This document shows, in pieces, positions 43,001-52,043 of a stretch of 64,000 bases of DNA. Source of the stretch: Ahniella affigens (GTDB taxonomy: Bacteria; Pseudomonadota; Gammaproteobacteria; Xanthomonadales; Ahniellaceae); the NCBI RefSeq assembly GCF_003015185.1, contig NZ_CP027860.1, positions 1,054,001-1,118,000 on the forward strand. Direction: 5' to 3'. Numbering within the stretch: position 1 is the stretch's first letter; every line of letters starts with the position of its first letter. The notes under the pieces were generated by a model that had not been told where the DNA came from, made no database searches, and worked only from the letters and a program-made list of their open reading frames with translations. The position numbers and the translations under genes were made by a program.

Positions 43001-43260
43001 TCGGTATCAGTGGCAACCCCGCGCTCGTTGATGGCGGCATGATTCTGGCGGCGACGTTCCGCTTCATGGACACCGATGGATCGTGGGCGGTGGAAAATGA
43101 AGGCGTGGCGCCCGACATCGAAGTGATCGATCGCCCGGATGCGCTGGCTGCAGGCCGCGATCCGTCGGTTGAAAAAGCCGTGGAAGTGCTGCTCAAGGAA
43201 CTCGAAGCGAACCCGCCGAAGCCAGTGGTGGCGCCGGCCGCGCCGACTGAGTTTCGCTGA
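40024..43260 (+). CDS. Tricorn-like S41 protease with signal peptide
   Basis: A 1078-aa protein; the ATG at 40024 is selected because a signal peptide (IRRSALWFSCLTILSGQTLA) follows directly. Residues about 30-650 form WD40/PD40-type propellers (repeats such as YPKFSPDGQWLAFSAE). The core follows: a C1 helical domain with His743 in NSGHVYVEGGD, a PDZ domain near 770-860, and the S41 fold with IIDDRYNGGGF and the nucleophile region SSSGGD (Ser966). The tricorn layout is complete. It probably degrades peptides in the periplasm. The 22-bp spacing to the DUF5916 gene suggests import of peptides followed by cleavage. Confidence 0.93.
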   Translation: MIRRSALWFSCLTILSGQTLAEDAILRFPDVSAERIAFVHAGDLYVVPKAGGAAERLTAHAGQELYPKFSPDGQWLAFSAEYSGTRQVYVISVHGGIPKQLTWYSDVGAMPMRGGTDYRVLDWSPDGKNVVVRMNRLPFDERAGRPYLVPVDGGLEQPMEIPETGGGMLSPDGQSMVYTPIDRDFRSWKRYRGGRAQDIWVYHFNTHDAQRITNFAGSDHQPMWLGDQIVFASDRDGTLNLYTLPAGGAEPQESPKQLTHFKDFDVLWPSANADTIVFENGGALYRMDSVTAQPVKVPVTLQSDFAESLPSIKSVAGFIESFDISPNAARVVFAARGELLTVPAKDGTFRNLSQSPTARERSVAWSPDGKQLAYLSDASGEYEIYVRNADGSGQPKQLTRGSDAWINRLSYSPDGRFLAFNDEKKRLRLLEVGTGKIADVDHSRVDGFDSMTFSPDSRYLAYTKVSANNLPAIWLYDLNDGKTNLLLADTRPNFSPSFDPKGQYLYFLSNRDYQLTNSVYETNYLYTQATRIYALPLNHNVPALFGYQSDEALPSAKAAASDKAQVQIELAGADQRVEVLKVPNGNYLGLTAIDDGVVFLALANDPAAGAPVLKRYSVDSHETEDLIQGVGRFALNSSGKKMLVNKGDTWAIVEPSAGQDLSKNALNLDQLVLRIDPKVEWQQMFVDAWRILRDWFYDPGMHGGIERWNAVRARYEPLAAKLHSRRDLDYLLHEIAGEANSGHVYVEGGDLPSVKRVPGGFLGAEFETDPSGFFKISKIFPGENWADEFRSPLATAGIEAAEGDYLISVDGVLANTVKNPFQLFEGKADQVVEVRLSKTADASSGKVQRVKLQNSEIGLRYLDWVQSRRALVDRLSNGRIGYIHLPNTAVEGNRELFKGMLAYSNKDALIIDDRYNGGGFIPDRMIELLARQPLSYWKRRELDPQATPLLHHNGPKAMLINGLSSSGGDALPFFFKKLKLGPVIGTRTWGGLIGISGNPALVDGGMILAATFRFMDTDGSWAVENEGVAPDIEVIDRPDALAAGRDPSVEKAVEVLLKELEANPPKPVVAPAAPTEFR

Positions 43261-43293
43261 TTGCCGCGCTGATTGAGCATTGGTTTGGCCCCG

Positions 43294-43317
43294 CAAGCCC
43301 GGAGTGATCCGGGCTTG
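43294..43317 (+). terminator. Rho-independent terminator of the tricorn operon
   Basis: CAAGCCCGG-AGTGAT-CCGGGCTTG is a perfect 9-bp stem followed by TTTGTG, 34 bp after the protease stop. Confidence 0.75.
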
Positions 43318-43350
43318 TTTGTGCATTCGAGTGCTGGCGCCACGATTGTC

Positions 43351-43465
43351 GTCATCCTGGAAGCCGCGCAGCGGATTCCGGGATCCAGGGCGATCTTGCG
43401 GCGTGTTCGCAACGATGGCGCACCGCGCGCGGGATCAATAGTTTGACGCAAGATTGTGCCCTGGA
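43351..43465. repeat. Inverted-repeat element family F, copy 2, right end degenerate
   Basis: It begins with the same long run as 23200 (GTCATCCTGG, AAGCCGCGCAGCGGATTCCG, GGGATCCAGGGCGATCTTGC). After CGCAAGATTGTGCCCTGGA the mirrored GTCATCC end is lost. It abuts repeat B copy 2, so insertion or recombination may have removed the end. Confidence 0.7.
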
Positions 43466-43479
43466 CGCCGGCCTGCCAG

Positions 43480-43678
43480 ATTGTGTGAAAACGGTTGGAG
43501 TTTGCGGCGCTACCCCAACTCGTCATCCCGACGAACGTCGGGGCCCAGTGCAATCTGGCCACGGTGCCGCAAGTATTCTGGGTCCCGACTTTCGTCGGGA
43601 TGACGACAACAGAGTAAGCGCCCTTGCGATGGCGTCAGGCGGCATGTATGCAGCCGCCAGAGCCGATTTCACACAGCC
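43480..43678. mobile_element. MITE-like element family B, copy 2
   Basis: A 199-bp element with inverted ends TTGTGTGAAAACGG and the mirrored GATTTCACACAGCC. Internal blocks are GTCATCCCGACGAACGTCGG and CCCGACTTTCGTCGGGATGA, then AACAGAGTAAGCGCCCTTGC. Same length as the copy at 31392. No open frame of note. Confidence 0.8.
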
Positions 43679-43719
43679 TACTGCGCCGGAGTGACGGCAA
43701 TAGGTGGGGCAACATGCTC

Positions 43720-43819
43720 GTCATCCCGACTCTCGTCGGGATGACGCCAACATAGTAAGCGCCCTTGCGATGGCATCAGGCGGCATGAATGCAGCCGCCA
43801 AAGCCGTTTTCACACAGCC
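43720..43819. repeat. Repeat family B, truncated copy 3
   Basis: Only the right half is present: GTCATCCCGAC-TCTC-GTCGGGATGACG, then the CAACATAGTAAGCGCCCTTG and CGTTTTCACACAGCC blocks. The flanking CTGCGCCGG(A/C)GTGACG(G/A)CAA occurs after both copy 2 and copy 3, so a local duplication is likely. The remaining gap to 44085 shows no gene. Confidence 0.7.
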
Positions 43820-44085
43820 TGCTGCGCCGGCGTGACGACAATTGTGATTGCTTGCTGCGGGCAACCAGCACCTTTTGTCGTCAGCCCGGACTCGATCCGG
43901 AGTGAGTTTGCCGTGTTCCCGATCAGGCAAATGCCTTACTGAAACGGCGACGACGGCGCAGCGGCTGCCTGCCGGTCAGACCAAAGGCGATTTGTCCGCT
44001 GCGAATCCGACTCAACCGAATCAAATACTTGCGTGTCTTGACCAGCCGAATTCCCGAATTCGCCCTGAATCAGCGCGGGAATAAT

Positions 44086-44115
44086 TTGGCCTCAAACAAG
44101 CGTTTGCGTCATAAT
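44086..44115 (+). promoter_or_regulatory. Candidate sigma-70 promoter of acnA
   Basis: TTGGCC at 44086-44091 and CATAAT at 44110-44115 are spaced by 18 bp, giving a leader of about 60 nt to the acnA ATG. It is moderate by consensus match. Confidence 0.4.
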
Positions 44116-44182
44116 TCCGGGGTTTCGTGACCGCTTAAGTGGTCCGAACCGTCTCTCTTTCGCACAGCCAAGGAATTCAGCC

Positions 44183-46861
44183 ATGCGCGATACGTTCTCC
44201 GTCCTCGACACCCTCTCGGTCGGTGGCCAGTCTTTGCAGTATTACTCGTTGGCCAAGTTCGGCCAGAAATTCGACATCAAGCGCCTGCCGTTCTCGCTGA
44301 AGATCGTGCTGGAGAACCTGCTGCGCTTTGAGGACGGTCTCAATGTGACCGCCAAGGAAGTCGAGGCCGTTGCCAAATGGGACGCCAAGGCCGAGCCGGA
44401 CACCGAAATCAGCTTCATGCCGGCGCGCGTCGTGCTGCAGGACTTCACGGGCGTGCCGTGCGTCGTCGATCTGGCGGCGATGCGCGATGCCGTTGTCAAA
44501 CTCGGTGGCAAGGCCGAGCAGATCAACCCGCTGATTCCGTCTGAGCTGGTCATCGACCACTCCGTGCAGGTCGACAAGTTTGGTACGGCGACGGCGGTCG
44601 ACGAAAACGTCGATATCGAATTCGGCCGCAACGGCGAGCGCTATTCCTTCCTGCGTTGGGGCCAGAAAGCGTTCCGCAACTTCAAAGTCGTGCCGCCGCG
44701 CACTGGCATCGTGCATCAGGTCAACCTGGAGCACTTGGCCCGCGTCGTGATGACGGGCGAGAAGGACGGCGTGCAGATCGCGTTCCCGGATACCGTGTAC
44801 GGCACCGATTCGCACACGACCATGATCAACGGCATCGGCGTGCTCGGTTGGGGCGTGGGTGGTATCGAAGCCGAAGCTGCGATGCTCGGTCAGCCATCCT
44901 CCATGCTGATCCCGCAAGTCGTCGGCTTCAAGCTCACCGGCAAGTTGCCGGAAGGCGCCACCGCGACTGACCTCGTGCTGACCGTCACGCAGATGCTCCG
45001 CAAGCTCGGTGTGGTCGGCAAGTTCGTTGAGTTCTTTGGCTCGGGCCTCGACAATCTGGCGCTGGCTGATCGCGCGACGATCGCCAACATGGCGCCGGAA
45101 TATGGCGCCACCTGCGGCATCTTCCCGATCGACAACGAAGCGCTGGCTTATCTGCGCCTGTCGAGCCGCTCGGAAGATCAGATCGCGCTGGTCGAAGCGT
45201 ATGCCAAGGCCCAGGGCCTGTGGCGTGATCCAAGCGCGCCGGAAGCCGAGTACAGCGCCGTGCTCGAACTCGACATGGCGACCGTCAAGCCCTCGCTCGC
45301 TGGTCCAAAGCGTCCGCAGGACCGCGTGCTGCTCGAAGCGGTGCAAGGCAATTATCGCGACAACCTGAAGCCGATGGCCGACGCGCGCGCTGGCAAGACC
45401 AAGGCCGCGACGCCGGGCTCAGCGAATGTTGATGGCCGGTACGATCTGAAGGACGGCGCGGTGGTGATTGCGGCGATCACGTCGTGCACGAACACGTCGA
45501 ATCCTGCCGTCATGCTTGGCGCTGGTCTGCTCGCGAAGAAGGCCGTGGCGAAGGGGCTGACCGTCAAGCCATGGGTCAAGCCGTCGCTCGGCCCGGGCTC
45601 GCTGGTCGTAACGGATTATCTGAAGAAGGCTGGCGTAATTGAGTCGCTCGAAGCGCTGAAGTTCAACGTGGTGGGCTACGGTTGCACGACGTGCATCGGC
45701 AATTCTGGCCCGCTGCCTCCGGAAGTCAGCAAAGGCATTGCTGACGGTGATCTGGTGGTCGCGTCGGTGCTTTCGGGCAACCGTAACTTCGAAGGTCGCG
45801 TGCATGCCGAAGTGAAGATGAACTACTTGGCCTCGCCGCCGTTGGTCGTCGCCTACGCAATCGCCGGCACGGTCGATATCGATCTGAGCAAGGACCCGCT
45901 GGGCACCGGCTCTGACGGTCAGCCGGTGTATCTGCGCGACATCTGGCCGAGCAACAAGGAAATTTCCGACACGGTCCTTGCCACGATCGGTCCGGAAATG
46001 TTCTCGAAGAATTACGCCGACGTCTTCAAGGGCGACAGCCGCTGGAATCAGGTGCAAAGCCCGGAAGGCGATCGCTATCTGTGGGACGACGCGTCAACCT
46101 ACATCAAGCATCCGCCTTACTTCGAAGGCATGAGCATGAATGTGGGCGCGATCAACGACATTCACGGCGCCAAGGTGCTCGGTGTGTTCGGCGACTCGAT
46201 CACGACCGACCACATCTCGCCAGCGGGCGACATCAAAGCAACGAGCCCCGCAGGTACGTTCCTGCAAGGCCGCGGCGTAACCAAGGTCGATTTCAACTCC
46301 TACGGCGCGCGTCGCGGTAACGATGACGTGATGGTGCGCGGCACGTTTGCGAACATCCGCATCAAGAACTTGATGCTCGGTGGCGAGGAAGGTGGCAACA
46401 CGATCCACGTCCCGACTGGCGACAAGCTGTCGATCTACGACGCCGCCTTGCGCTACAAGCAGGAAGGTACGCCACTCGTCGTGCTCGCCGGCAAGGAATA
46501 CGGCACGGGTTCGTCGCGTGACTGGGCGGCCAAGGGCACGATGCTGCTGGGCGTCAAGGCCGTGATTGCCGAAAGCTTTGAGCGCATCCACCGCTCGAAC
46601 CTAGTGGGCATGGGCGTGCTGCCGCTGCAGTTCATGGACGGCGAGAACGCACAGACGCTGGGCCTGTCCGGCAAGGAAACCTTCGAGTTGGCCGGTCTGA
46701 ATGACGGCGCCGCAAAGGAAATCGAGGTGGTTGCCAAGGGCGATGCCGGCGAAAAGCGCTTCAAGGTCAAGGTGCTGTTGTTGACGCCGAAGGAAGTGGA
46801 GTTCTACCGCCACGGCGGCCTGCTGCACTACGTGCTGCGGCAGTTGGCCAAGGCGGCTTAA
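44183..46861 (+). CDS. acnA: Aconitate hydratase AcnA
   Basis: An 892-aa monomeric [4Fe-4S] enzyme of the TCA cycle that isomerises citrate to isocitrate. Cluster ligands are Cys435 (ITSCTNTSN) and Cys501/Cys504 ([12 protein letters not shown]). The substrate-binding DSHTTM motif is at 209-214 and the swivel-domain [12 protein letters not shown] motif is near the C-terminus. Length and domain order (1-2-3-linker-4) match AcnA/IRP1-type aconitases rather than AcnB. A promoter-like sequence precedes it and a strong terminator follows, so it is transcribed alone. Confidence 0.97.
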   Translation: MRDTFSVLDTLSVGGQSLQYYSLAKFGQKFDIKRLPFSLKIVLENLLRFEDGLNVTAKEVEAVAKWDAKAEPDTEISFMPARVVLQDFTGVPCVVDLAAMRDAVVKLGGKAEQINPLIPSELVIDHSVQVDKFGTATAVDENVDIEFGRNGERYSFLRWGQKAFRNFKVVPPRTGIVHQVNLEHLARVVMTGEKDGVQIAFPDTVYGTDSHTTMINGIGVLGWGVGGIEAEAAMLGQPSSMLIPQVVGFKLTGKLPEGATATDLVLTVTQMLRKLGVVGKFVEFFGSGLDNLALADRATIANMAPEYGATCGIFPIDNEALAYLRLSSRSEDQIALVEAYAKAQGLWRDPSAPEAEYSAVLELDMATVKPSLAGPKRPQDRVLLEAVQGNYRDNLKPMADARAGKTKAATPGSANVDGRYDLKDGAVVIAAITSCTNTSNPAVMLGAGLLAKKAVAKGLTVKPWVKPSLGPGSLVVTDYLKKAGVIESLEALKFNVVGYGCTTCIGNSGPLPPEVSKGIADGDLVVASVLSGNRNFEGRVHAEVKMNYLASPPLVVAYAIAGTVDIDLSKDPLGTGSDGQPVYLRDIWPSNKEISDTVLATIGPEMFSKNYADVFKGDSRWNQVQSPEGDRYLWDDASTYIKHPPYFEGMSMNVGAINDIHGAKVLGVFGDSITTDHISPAGDIKATSPAGTFLQGRGVTKVDFNSYGARRGNDDVMVRGTFANIRIKNLMLGGEEGGNTIHVPTGDKLSIYDAALRYKQEGTPLVVLAGKEYGTGSSRDWAAKGTMLLGVKAVIAESFERIHRSNLVGMGVLPLQFMDGENAQTLGLSGKETFELAGLNDGAAKEIEVVAKGDAGEKRFKVKVLLLTPKEVEFYRHGGLLHYVLRQLAKAA

Positions 46862-46888
46862 CCCGCTTTCGGACATCCCGAGACTGAA

Positions 46889-46912
46889 CGAGGCCACCGT
46901 GAGGTGGCCTCG
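46889..46912 (+). terminator. Rho-independent terminator of acnA
   Basis: CGAGGCCACC-GTGA-GGTGGCCTCG is a perfect 10-bp stem with a GTGA tetraloop followed by TCGTTTCT, 28 bp after the stop. Confidence 0.85.
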
Positions 46913-46980
46913 TCGTTTCTGAAGCCGCCCTTCACAGTGTTGGCGTGAACGGCCGCTTGCAACGTCGGCACGCCGCGCCG

Positions 46981-47036
46981 GATTCTGGGCGGGCCAGTCA
47001 CGTCCCGCATGGCCAATGAACGCGTTCAGGGGCTCC
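46981..47036. repeat. Repeat family C, right-end remnant
   Basis: GATTCTGGGCGGGCC and GAACGCGTTCAGGGGCTCC correspond to the last third of element C (TTGATTCTGGGCGGGCC, then GAACTTGTTCAGAGGCTCC) with substitutions. The left end is missing. The rest of 46862-47409 holds the acnA terminator and no recognised gene. Confidence 0.55.
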
Positions 47037-47409
47037 CAGCGCCGATATGGGATGCCCGCAGGCGGGTTTTCTGTTGCAGTGCACATGCACCAAACGGCCA
47101 TTCGCGCTAGAGTGTCCGGCTGTATCGTCTAACCGGGTGCGCTGGCCAATTGGTGGCTGCGATCTGGCTGGGCGACGAACGAGACGTCACTGCATTGACG
47201 CATCCGGCTGCAACAATGGGCCGAATTGCCTGCGGTGCCATCACCCGATGAGCCCCTATGGTCGTGGATCCGTCATGACGGACTCGACTGCAAAAGAGGG
47301 CAAGGTTCGCTGAAGGGTTGCAACACCAGCATTGATCGCGACCCAAACCAATCCATCGCGCAGCCATCGCTGGTCAGAGGCTCGCGCACGAGTGTTCGAG
47401 AGGTAGTGA

Positions 47410-50016
47410 GTGAGCAAGCAAGGGATGTGGAGCAAATGGCTGGCGGCTGCGGCCCTGGTTGGCACGGGCGCCGTTGCGCAGGCGCAGGTGATCATCAGTG
47501 GCGGCACCGTCAACGAGAATTTCGATGTCATGGCGGGGGCGCAAGGTACGACGGCATCCACCGTGCCGCCGGGTTGGGCATTCTTCGAGTCCGGGTCGGG
47601 CGCCAACGGCACCTATTTGATTGACGACGGCACGTCGAACTCGGGCAATACGATGAGCTACGGCACCGCCGCAGCGGCGGACCGGGCCTTCGGCATGCTG
47701 GCCTCGAACAGCGTGCAGTCGCGTTTCGGCGCGACGTTGCAGAACAACACGGGCAGTGCGCTGACGCAGTTGCAGGTGCAGCTCGCCGTAGAACAGTGGC
47801 GCCTCGGCGACCTTAACGGCGCCGATACGTACGAGTTTCAGTACTGCACATCGACTTGCGCGTTGTCGGACGCGAATCCGTCGGCGAACTGGATCGACTT
47901 CAATGCGCTCGATCTCGTGTCGCCGGTTACTGCCGGCACGGCATCGTCGATTCTGGACGGCAATCTGCCGGCGAATCGCAGCGCGCTGAACGCCACGATC
48001 ACGGGCCTCAATGTCGCCAATGGCGCAACTTTCATGGTTCGCTGGTTGGACAGCAACAGCGCGGGCGTTGACGATGCGCTCGCAATCGATGATCTGAGCT
48101 TTGGTACCGGCGTCGATGTCGCACCGACCCTCACGTCCAGCAATCCAGCGGATCTCGCCACGGGCGTCGCGTTCAATGCCAACATTGTGCTGACGTTCTC
48201 CGAGAGCGTCACGGTGCCCGTAACCAACAGCCAATGGTTTTCGCTGACGTGTACGCCAAGTGCCACCGACTACACCGCAGCCACGGTCGTCACCGGTTCC
48301 GGCACGAATACGATCACACTTAATCCTGCCACGGACTTTGCCGAGCTTGAGTCTTGCACCCTGAACATCACGGGCGCCCAGGTCACTGATATCGACGGCG
48401 CGCCGAACACGCTGCAGTCTGATCCGCGCGTGGGTTTCACCATTGCCGAGGACGTGGCGCCCGAGGTCACCGCGATCAATCCGCCGTTCGGCAGCAACCC
48501 AACGACGGCAGTCGACGCGAATATCGACCTGACTTTCAGTGAAGCGGTGACCACAACCGGTTCGTGGTTCACGATTGTCTGCCCAACTTCAGGCACGCGC
48601 GATATCAACAATAGCGTCGTCACTGGAACCGGCACGAGCCGTACGATCAACCCGAACGTCAATTTCGCCAATGACGAAATCTGCGCGGTCACGTTGCTCG
48701 CTAATCTGGTCGAAGACATCGATGGCATTGCCGACAAACTCGGCGATGGCGTCAACTACGAATCGCAGTTCCGCACCGTGCTGGATGTTGCGCCGACCGT
48801 GGTGTCGACGAATCCCGCCAATAGCGCGACAAACGTCGGGACGGCCACCAACATCGTCGTGACATTCAGCGAAGCGGTGACGGCCGGCACGAACGCATTC
48901 ACGTTGAGTTGTGGGGCCGGCAGTCTGCCGTTCGCGCTCACCAACACGGGCCAGACCGCTTACACGCTGAATCCAAACGCCGACCTGCCGGCGGCGACGA
49001 CCTGCAATGTCACCGTGGTGGCCGCAAATGTGCTGGACCTCGATGGCACGCCGACGCCGATGGGCAGCAACTTCCTGTTCAGCTTTACAACCGGCCAGTC
49101 GACGAGCAATTACTACGCGTCGGTCGATGCCTCCAGCTGTTCGTCGCTGCGCACAACGTTGCACGCATTGATCGATGACCACACCGTGTATCCCTACACC
49201 GGTGCGCCGACCGATGTCTGGGTCATGCTGGAAGCGGGCGATCAAGATCCGGCCAATCCAAACAACGTGCTCGACATCTACTTCAACAAGAGTTTTGTCA
49301 AAGTCACCGATCGCGACAACGGCACCAACGTGCCGCAAGGTACGCGCTACAACCGCGAGCACACATGGCCGCAGTCTTACGGCTTCTCGGCGACCAATGG
49401 CGACCTCGGATTCCCGAATGCGCCGCGTTCGGATGCGCATCATCTGTTCGCGTCAGAAAAGGACTGGAATGCGGATCGCGGCAATAAGCCGTTTGCCAAT
49501 TGTCCGCCGCCCGGCTGCGCGTCGCGGCATACGCTGACGCACCCGATCACGGGCGGCGCAGGTTCTGATGCAGCGTGCAATTACGCCTCGGGCAACTGCA
49601 ATTGGGTTCAGAGTCCGGATGGCAACACTGGCAGCTTTGAAGTCTGGGGTCGCTACAAGGGTGATATCGCCCGCGGTTTGATGTACATGGACGTGCGCTA
49701 CGAAGGCGGCACCGCTGGCCCAAGCAGCAATACGCCAGGCCAAGCAGAGCCAGACCTGATTCTGACCGATGACCGCAATCAGATCGTGATCACGAGTGGC
49801 GCGACCGCCTATATGGGCTTGAAGACGGTACTGCGCGGCTGGCATGACGTGGATCCGGTGGACGCTGCCGAAGTGCTGCGCAACGATGTGGTGCAGAGCT
49901 TCCAGAACAACCGCAATCCGTTTGTCGATCATCCGGAATGGGCGTGTCTGTTCGACACGCCGTGTTCCTGTGGTACGGCGCTGCCGGATGCGGTATTCAG
50001 CAACAGCTTCGAATGA
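47410..50016 (+). CDS. Secreted endonuclease I-family nuclease with Ig-like domains and NSFE tail
   Basis: An 868-aa protein. GTG 47410 is preferred because AGAGGT lies 6 nt upstream; ATG 47425 is the alternative. The signal peptide ends VAQA. An N-terminal lectin/anchor-like domain runs about 25-235, then three SbsA/Big_5-type Ig-like domains each open with DVAPxxxSxNP and an FSE(A/S)VT strand. The C-terminal endonuclease I domain carries RYNREHTWPQSYGF and DAHHLFASEKDWN, with His as the catalytic metal site. It ends AVFSNSFE. It probably hydrolyses extracellular DNA or RNA for nutrients or biofilm turnover. The gene is monocistronic and followed by a terminator. Confidence 0.9.
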   Translation: MSKQGMWSKWLAAAALVGTGAVAQAQVIISGGTVNENFDVMAGAQGTTASTVPPGWAFFESGSGANGTYLIDDGTSNSGNTMSYGTAAAADRAFGMLASNSVQSRFGATLQNNTGSALTQLQVQLAVEQWRLGDLNGADTYEFQYCTSTCALSDANPSANWIDFNALDLVSPVTAGTASSILDGNLPANRSALNATITGLNVANGATFMVRWLDSNSAGVDDALAIDDLSFGTGVDVAPTLTSSNPADLATGVAFNANIVLTFSESVTVPVTNSQWFSLTCTPSATDYTAATVVTGSGTNTITLNPATDFAELESCTLNITGAQVTDIDGAPNTLQSDPRVGFTIAEDVAPEVTAINPPFGSNPTTAVDANIDLTFSEAVTTTGSWFTIVCPTSGTRDINNSVVTGTGTSRTINPNVNFANDEICAVTLLANLVEDIDGIADKLGDGVNYESQFRTVLDVAPTVVSTNPANSATNVGTATNIVVTFSEAVTAGTNAFTLSCGAGSLPFALTNTGQTAYTLNPNADLPAATTCNVTVVAANVLDLDGTPTPMGSNFLFSFTTGQSTSNYYASVDASSCSSLRTTLHALIDDHTVYPYTGAPTDVWVMLEAGDQDPANPNNVLDIYFNKSFVKVTDRDNGTNVPQGTRYNREHTWPQSYGFSATNGDLGFPNAPRSDAHHLFASEKDWNADRGNKPFANCPPPGCASRHTLTHPITGGAGSDAACNYASGNCNWVQSPDGNTGSFEVWGRYKGDIARGLMYMDVRYEGGTAGPSSNTPGQAEPDLILTDDRNQIVITSGATAYMGLKTVLRGWHDVDPVDAAEVLRNDVVQSFQNNRNPFVDHPEWACLFDTPCSCGTALPDAVFSNSFE

Positions 50017-50065
50017 TTGGTTTCAGTGATCTGAATCAATCCGGCTTCAGCTGACGTGGGTCGTC

Positions 50066-50095
50066 AAAAGGGCGTGCTTCATTGCACGCCCTTTT
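50066..50095. terminator. Strong bidirectional terminator
   Basis: AAAAGGGCGTGC-TTCATT-GCACGCCCTTTT is a perfect 12-bp stem with A/T ends serving both strands. It separates the nuclease gene from the convergent beta-helix gene. The remaining bases to 50293 hold nothing recognised. Confidence 0.88.
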
Positions 50096-50293
50096 GCGTT
50101 TGGCGAATGCGTCGATCCGAGCGGATCAAGATTGATCGACTCAATGCACGGTCTACGGCCGACTGGGACGACACGAGCCATTGTTACGCTGCTATCATGC
50201 CCCAGCGGCACGGCTGCGAGGTCGAAATGGTCATCTCTGGGGTAGCACCAGGGCCAGATATCAGGCACTACCACCTCGCCCGATGGCCGCAAC

Positions 50294-51385
50294 TTACTCA
50301 AACCCACTTGCGAACATCGAATCAAACTCCACGGCACCGCGATCAATCTTGACGCCCTGAACCCTTGGCAGGCCGCGCGCATCGATGGCGCCCGCGCCGC
50401 CCGGTACAAAAGTGGAGCCAGAATCACGAAGCTGCGAACCGCCAGCTGGCACAGCCCAACCCGATGCGTTGTAGCTAAGCAACGGGTCACCGGTTGTCGT
50501 GCCACCCACATTGGCAGGCGTCCCGCGCAGGACGCCAATATGATTGTTGGCGAGGATGCCCACGCCGGAGGCGAGGCTCAGATCGACGCTGTTTGCGGAC
50601 GTGTTGCCATAGAGGACATTGTTGTAGAGATCGATGGTCCCAGAGCCGAACGCGCTGACCCCTCCGACGGGTCCAGCTGACGTCGCCACGCTGTCGGTGT
50701 TAGTGGCTACAGTCGAATTGACAAAGCGGATGTTGCTCGTACCGCCCGCAGCCAGAATCACGCTAGCACCGCTATACGACCGGTTGTGGTCCACTTGCAT
50801 GTTTCGGACTTGCAGAGAACCGCTATTGCTGCCCAGGCGGACGATGCCAGATGAATTGCCATCGCTGCCGCTATTTCGTACTCGGATACGGTCAAGTGTG
50901 ATGGCAGGTCCATTGGTGCTCTCGGTCGACACGCGAAGGCCACTGAAGTCGAATGAGATGTTGGTGTACCCGCGGACGATGTCAAAGCCTGAGAGGTCGA
51001 TGACGGCGAACGATACGGAATTGAGCTGCACATCAAGCGCTGGCCCGCTGAGTTCGGCGTCGAGAATAGTCGGCACTTGCAGATTCTGGATGGTGCAAGC
51101 TGCGTTCCAGCCGCCGCTCAGCACAAGGTCGTTGTCACCTTCGCTCGCGCCTTCGATGTAGACCCAGCGCGTAAAGCCATCTGCAATGCCGGTTCGTGTC
51201 TTGACGCCACTGGTAACGCGAATTTCATCGTTGGCATTGTTACTGTCCGCGGTGTTCAACGCCGACGCCAATTGATCCCCGGTGGCGGCGCAGAACGATG
51301 CAGCCTGAGCTGCAGCGAACCATGCACTCGCGGCCAATGTGAGGAGCGAGCGAGTCATCAAGCGAGCAGTGCGGTGCGAAGCCAT
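50294..51385 (-). CDS. Exported right-handed beta-helix protein with ASGFE tail, paralogue 1
   Basis: A 363-aa protein with a GAGGTAA ribosome site. The signal peptide is near residues 8-28 (LMTRSLLTLAASAWFAAAQA). The mature start FCAATGDQLASALNTADSNN opens a parallel beta-helix with many Asn/Ser/Gly turns and strand-turn units such as NNVLYGNTS and NNHIGVLRGTP, as in pectate-lyase-like/choice-of-anchor-Q proteins. No catalytic residues are evident. The end is FDSMFASGFE, identical over its last 7 residues to the paralogue at 52465. A decayed third copy lies between them. It is probably extracellular or surface-attached. Confidence 0.85.
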   Translation of the reverse strand: MASHRTARLMTRSLLTLAASAWFAAAQAASFCAATGDQLASALNTADSNNANDEIRVTSGVKTRTGIADGFTRWVYIEGASEGDNDLVLSGGWNAACTIQNLQVPTILDAELSGPALDVQLNSVSFAVIDLSGFDIVRGYTNISFDFSGLRVSTESTNGPAITLDRIRVRNSGSDGNSSGIVRLGSNSGSLQVRNMQVDHNRSYSGASVILAAGGTSNIRFVNSTVATNTDSVATSAGPVGGVSAFGSGTIDLYNNVLYGNTSANSVDLSLASGVGILANNHIGVLRGTPANVGGTTTGDPLLSYNASGWAVPAGGSQLRDSGSTFVPGGAGAIDARGLPRVQGVKIDRGAVEFDSMFASGFE

Positions 51386-51414
51386 GGCGGATTACCTCGG
51401 AGTGGTGTCTGCTC

Positions 51415-51946
51415 CTAGATACGGAGCAGACAGGCCGAACCCGCCAGTGCCGATTCGAAATGGTTGGAGAACACCAAATCAAATTCCAGTGCGCCGCGAT
51501 CGTTCTTGATTCCCTGGGTGCGGTCGCGGCCCTTGATGTCAGATTGCCTGCGCCACCCGGTACAAACGATGAGCCACTGGTGCGCCGCGGCGAGTTCGGC
51601 GGATACCCGTCCTGATTGCATACGACCAATGGGGCGACACTCGTGCGGGCAAGATTGCTGACAGGCTGACCACTGAGGATGTCGATGTGATGGTTGGACA
51701 GCACACCGACCCCGTCCTGGATGCTCAAGTCGACACTGCGCACCGAAAGTATTGTCGTACAGCAAGTTGTTGTAACAGTGGATGGTGCCGCTGCCAAATG
51801 CACTCGCACCGCCGACCGGGCTCGTCGAACCTGTAACACTGTCGGTATTGTTGATGACCGAGTGGTTGGCGATATTGATCCAGCCGTTGCCAATGAAGGC
51901 CACTAAGAGGCCGGCCGCGGTGTAACGGTTTCGCGAACATGGTCGA
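51415..51946 (-). pseudogene. Decayed beta-helix paralogue between two intact copies
   Basis: Homology to the C-terminal half of the flanking beta-helix genes is split over frames. One frame has RNRYTAAGLLVAFIGNGW and FGSGTIHCYNNLLYDN. A second has VDLSIQDGVGVLSNHHIDIL and FVPGGAGN. The first frame then resumes with GALEFDLVFSNHFE. At least two frameshifts are needed, and the N-terminal half including the signal peptide is gone. After the FE of the tail the stop codon is replaced by TCG, giving a read-through end SALAGSACLLRI. This is a relic of a third tandem copy. Confidence 0.85.
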
Positions 51947-51987
51947 AATCACTGGAGAGCCGTTTACCCGCACGTGCGTTGATCTCC

Positions 51988-52034
51988 TGCGGCAACCTGT
52001 TCGGCGCAATGCACTTCGTCTATCGCGCTCTAGG
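51988..52034 (+). repeat. Repeat family A, right-end fragment
   Basis: GCGGCAACCTGTTCGGCGCA followed by ATGCACTTCGTCTATCGCGC and TCTAGGG matches the right end of element A with a few changes. The left part is absent. It sits 6 bp before the CTAA duplication of repeat C. Confidence 0.6.
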
Positions 52035-52043
52035 GACCTCTAA

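Noticed and set aside
44177-45346. Long minus-strand open frame inside acnA
   Set aside because: Antisense shadow of a certain gene; its product is Arg/His-rich without family features.
51240-51893. Separate 217-codon gene on the minus strand
   Set aside because: It is one of the shifted frames of the decayed beta-helix paralogue and then overlaps the real gene at 50294-51385.
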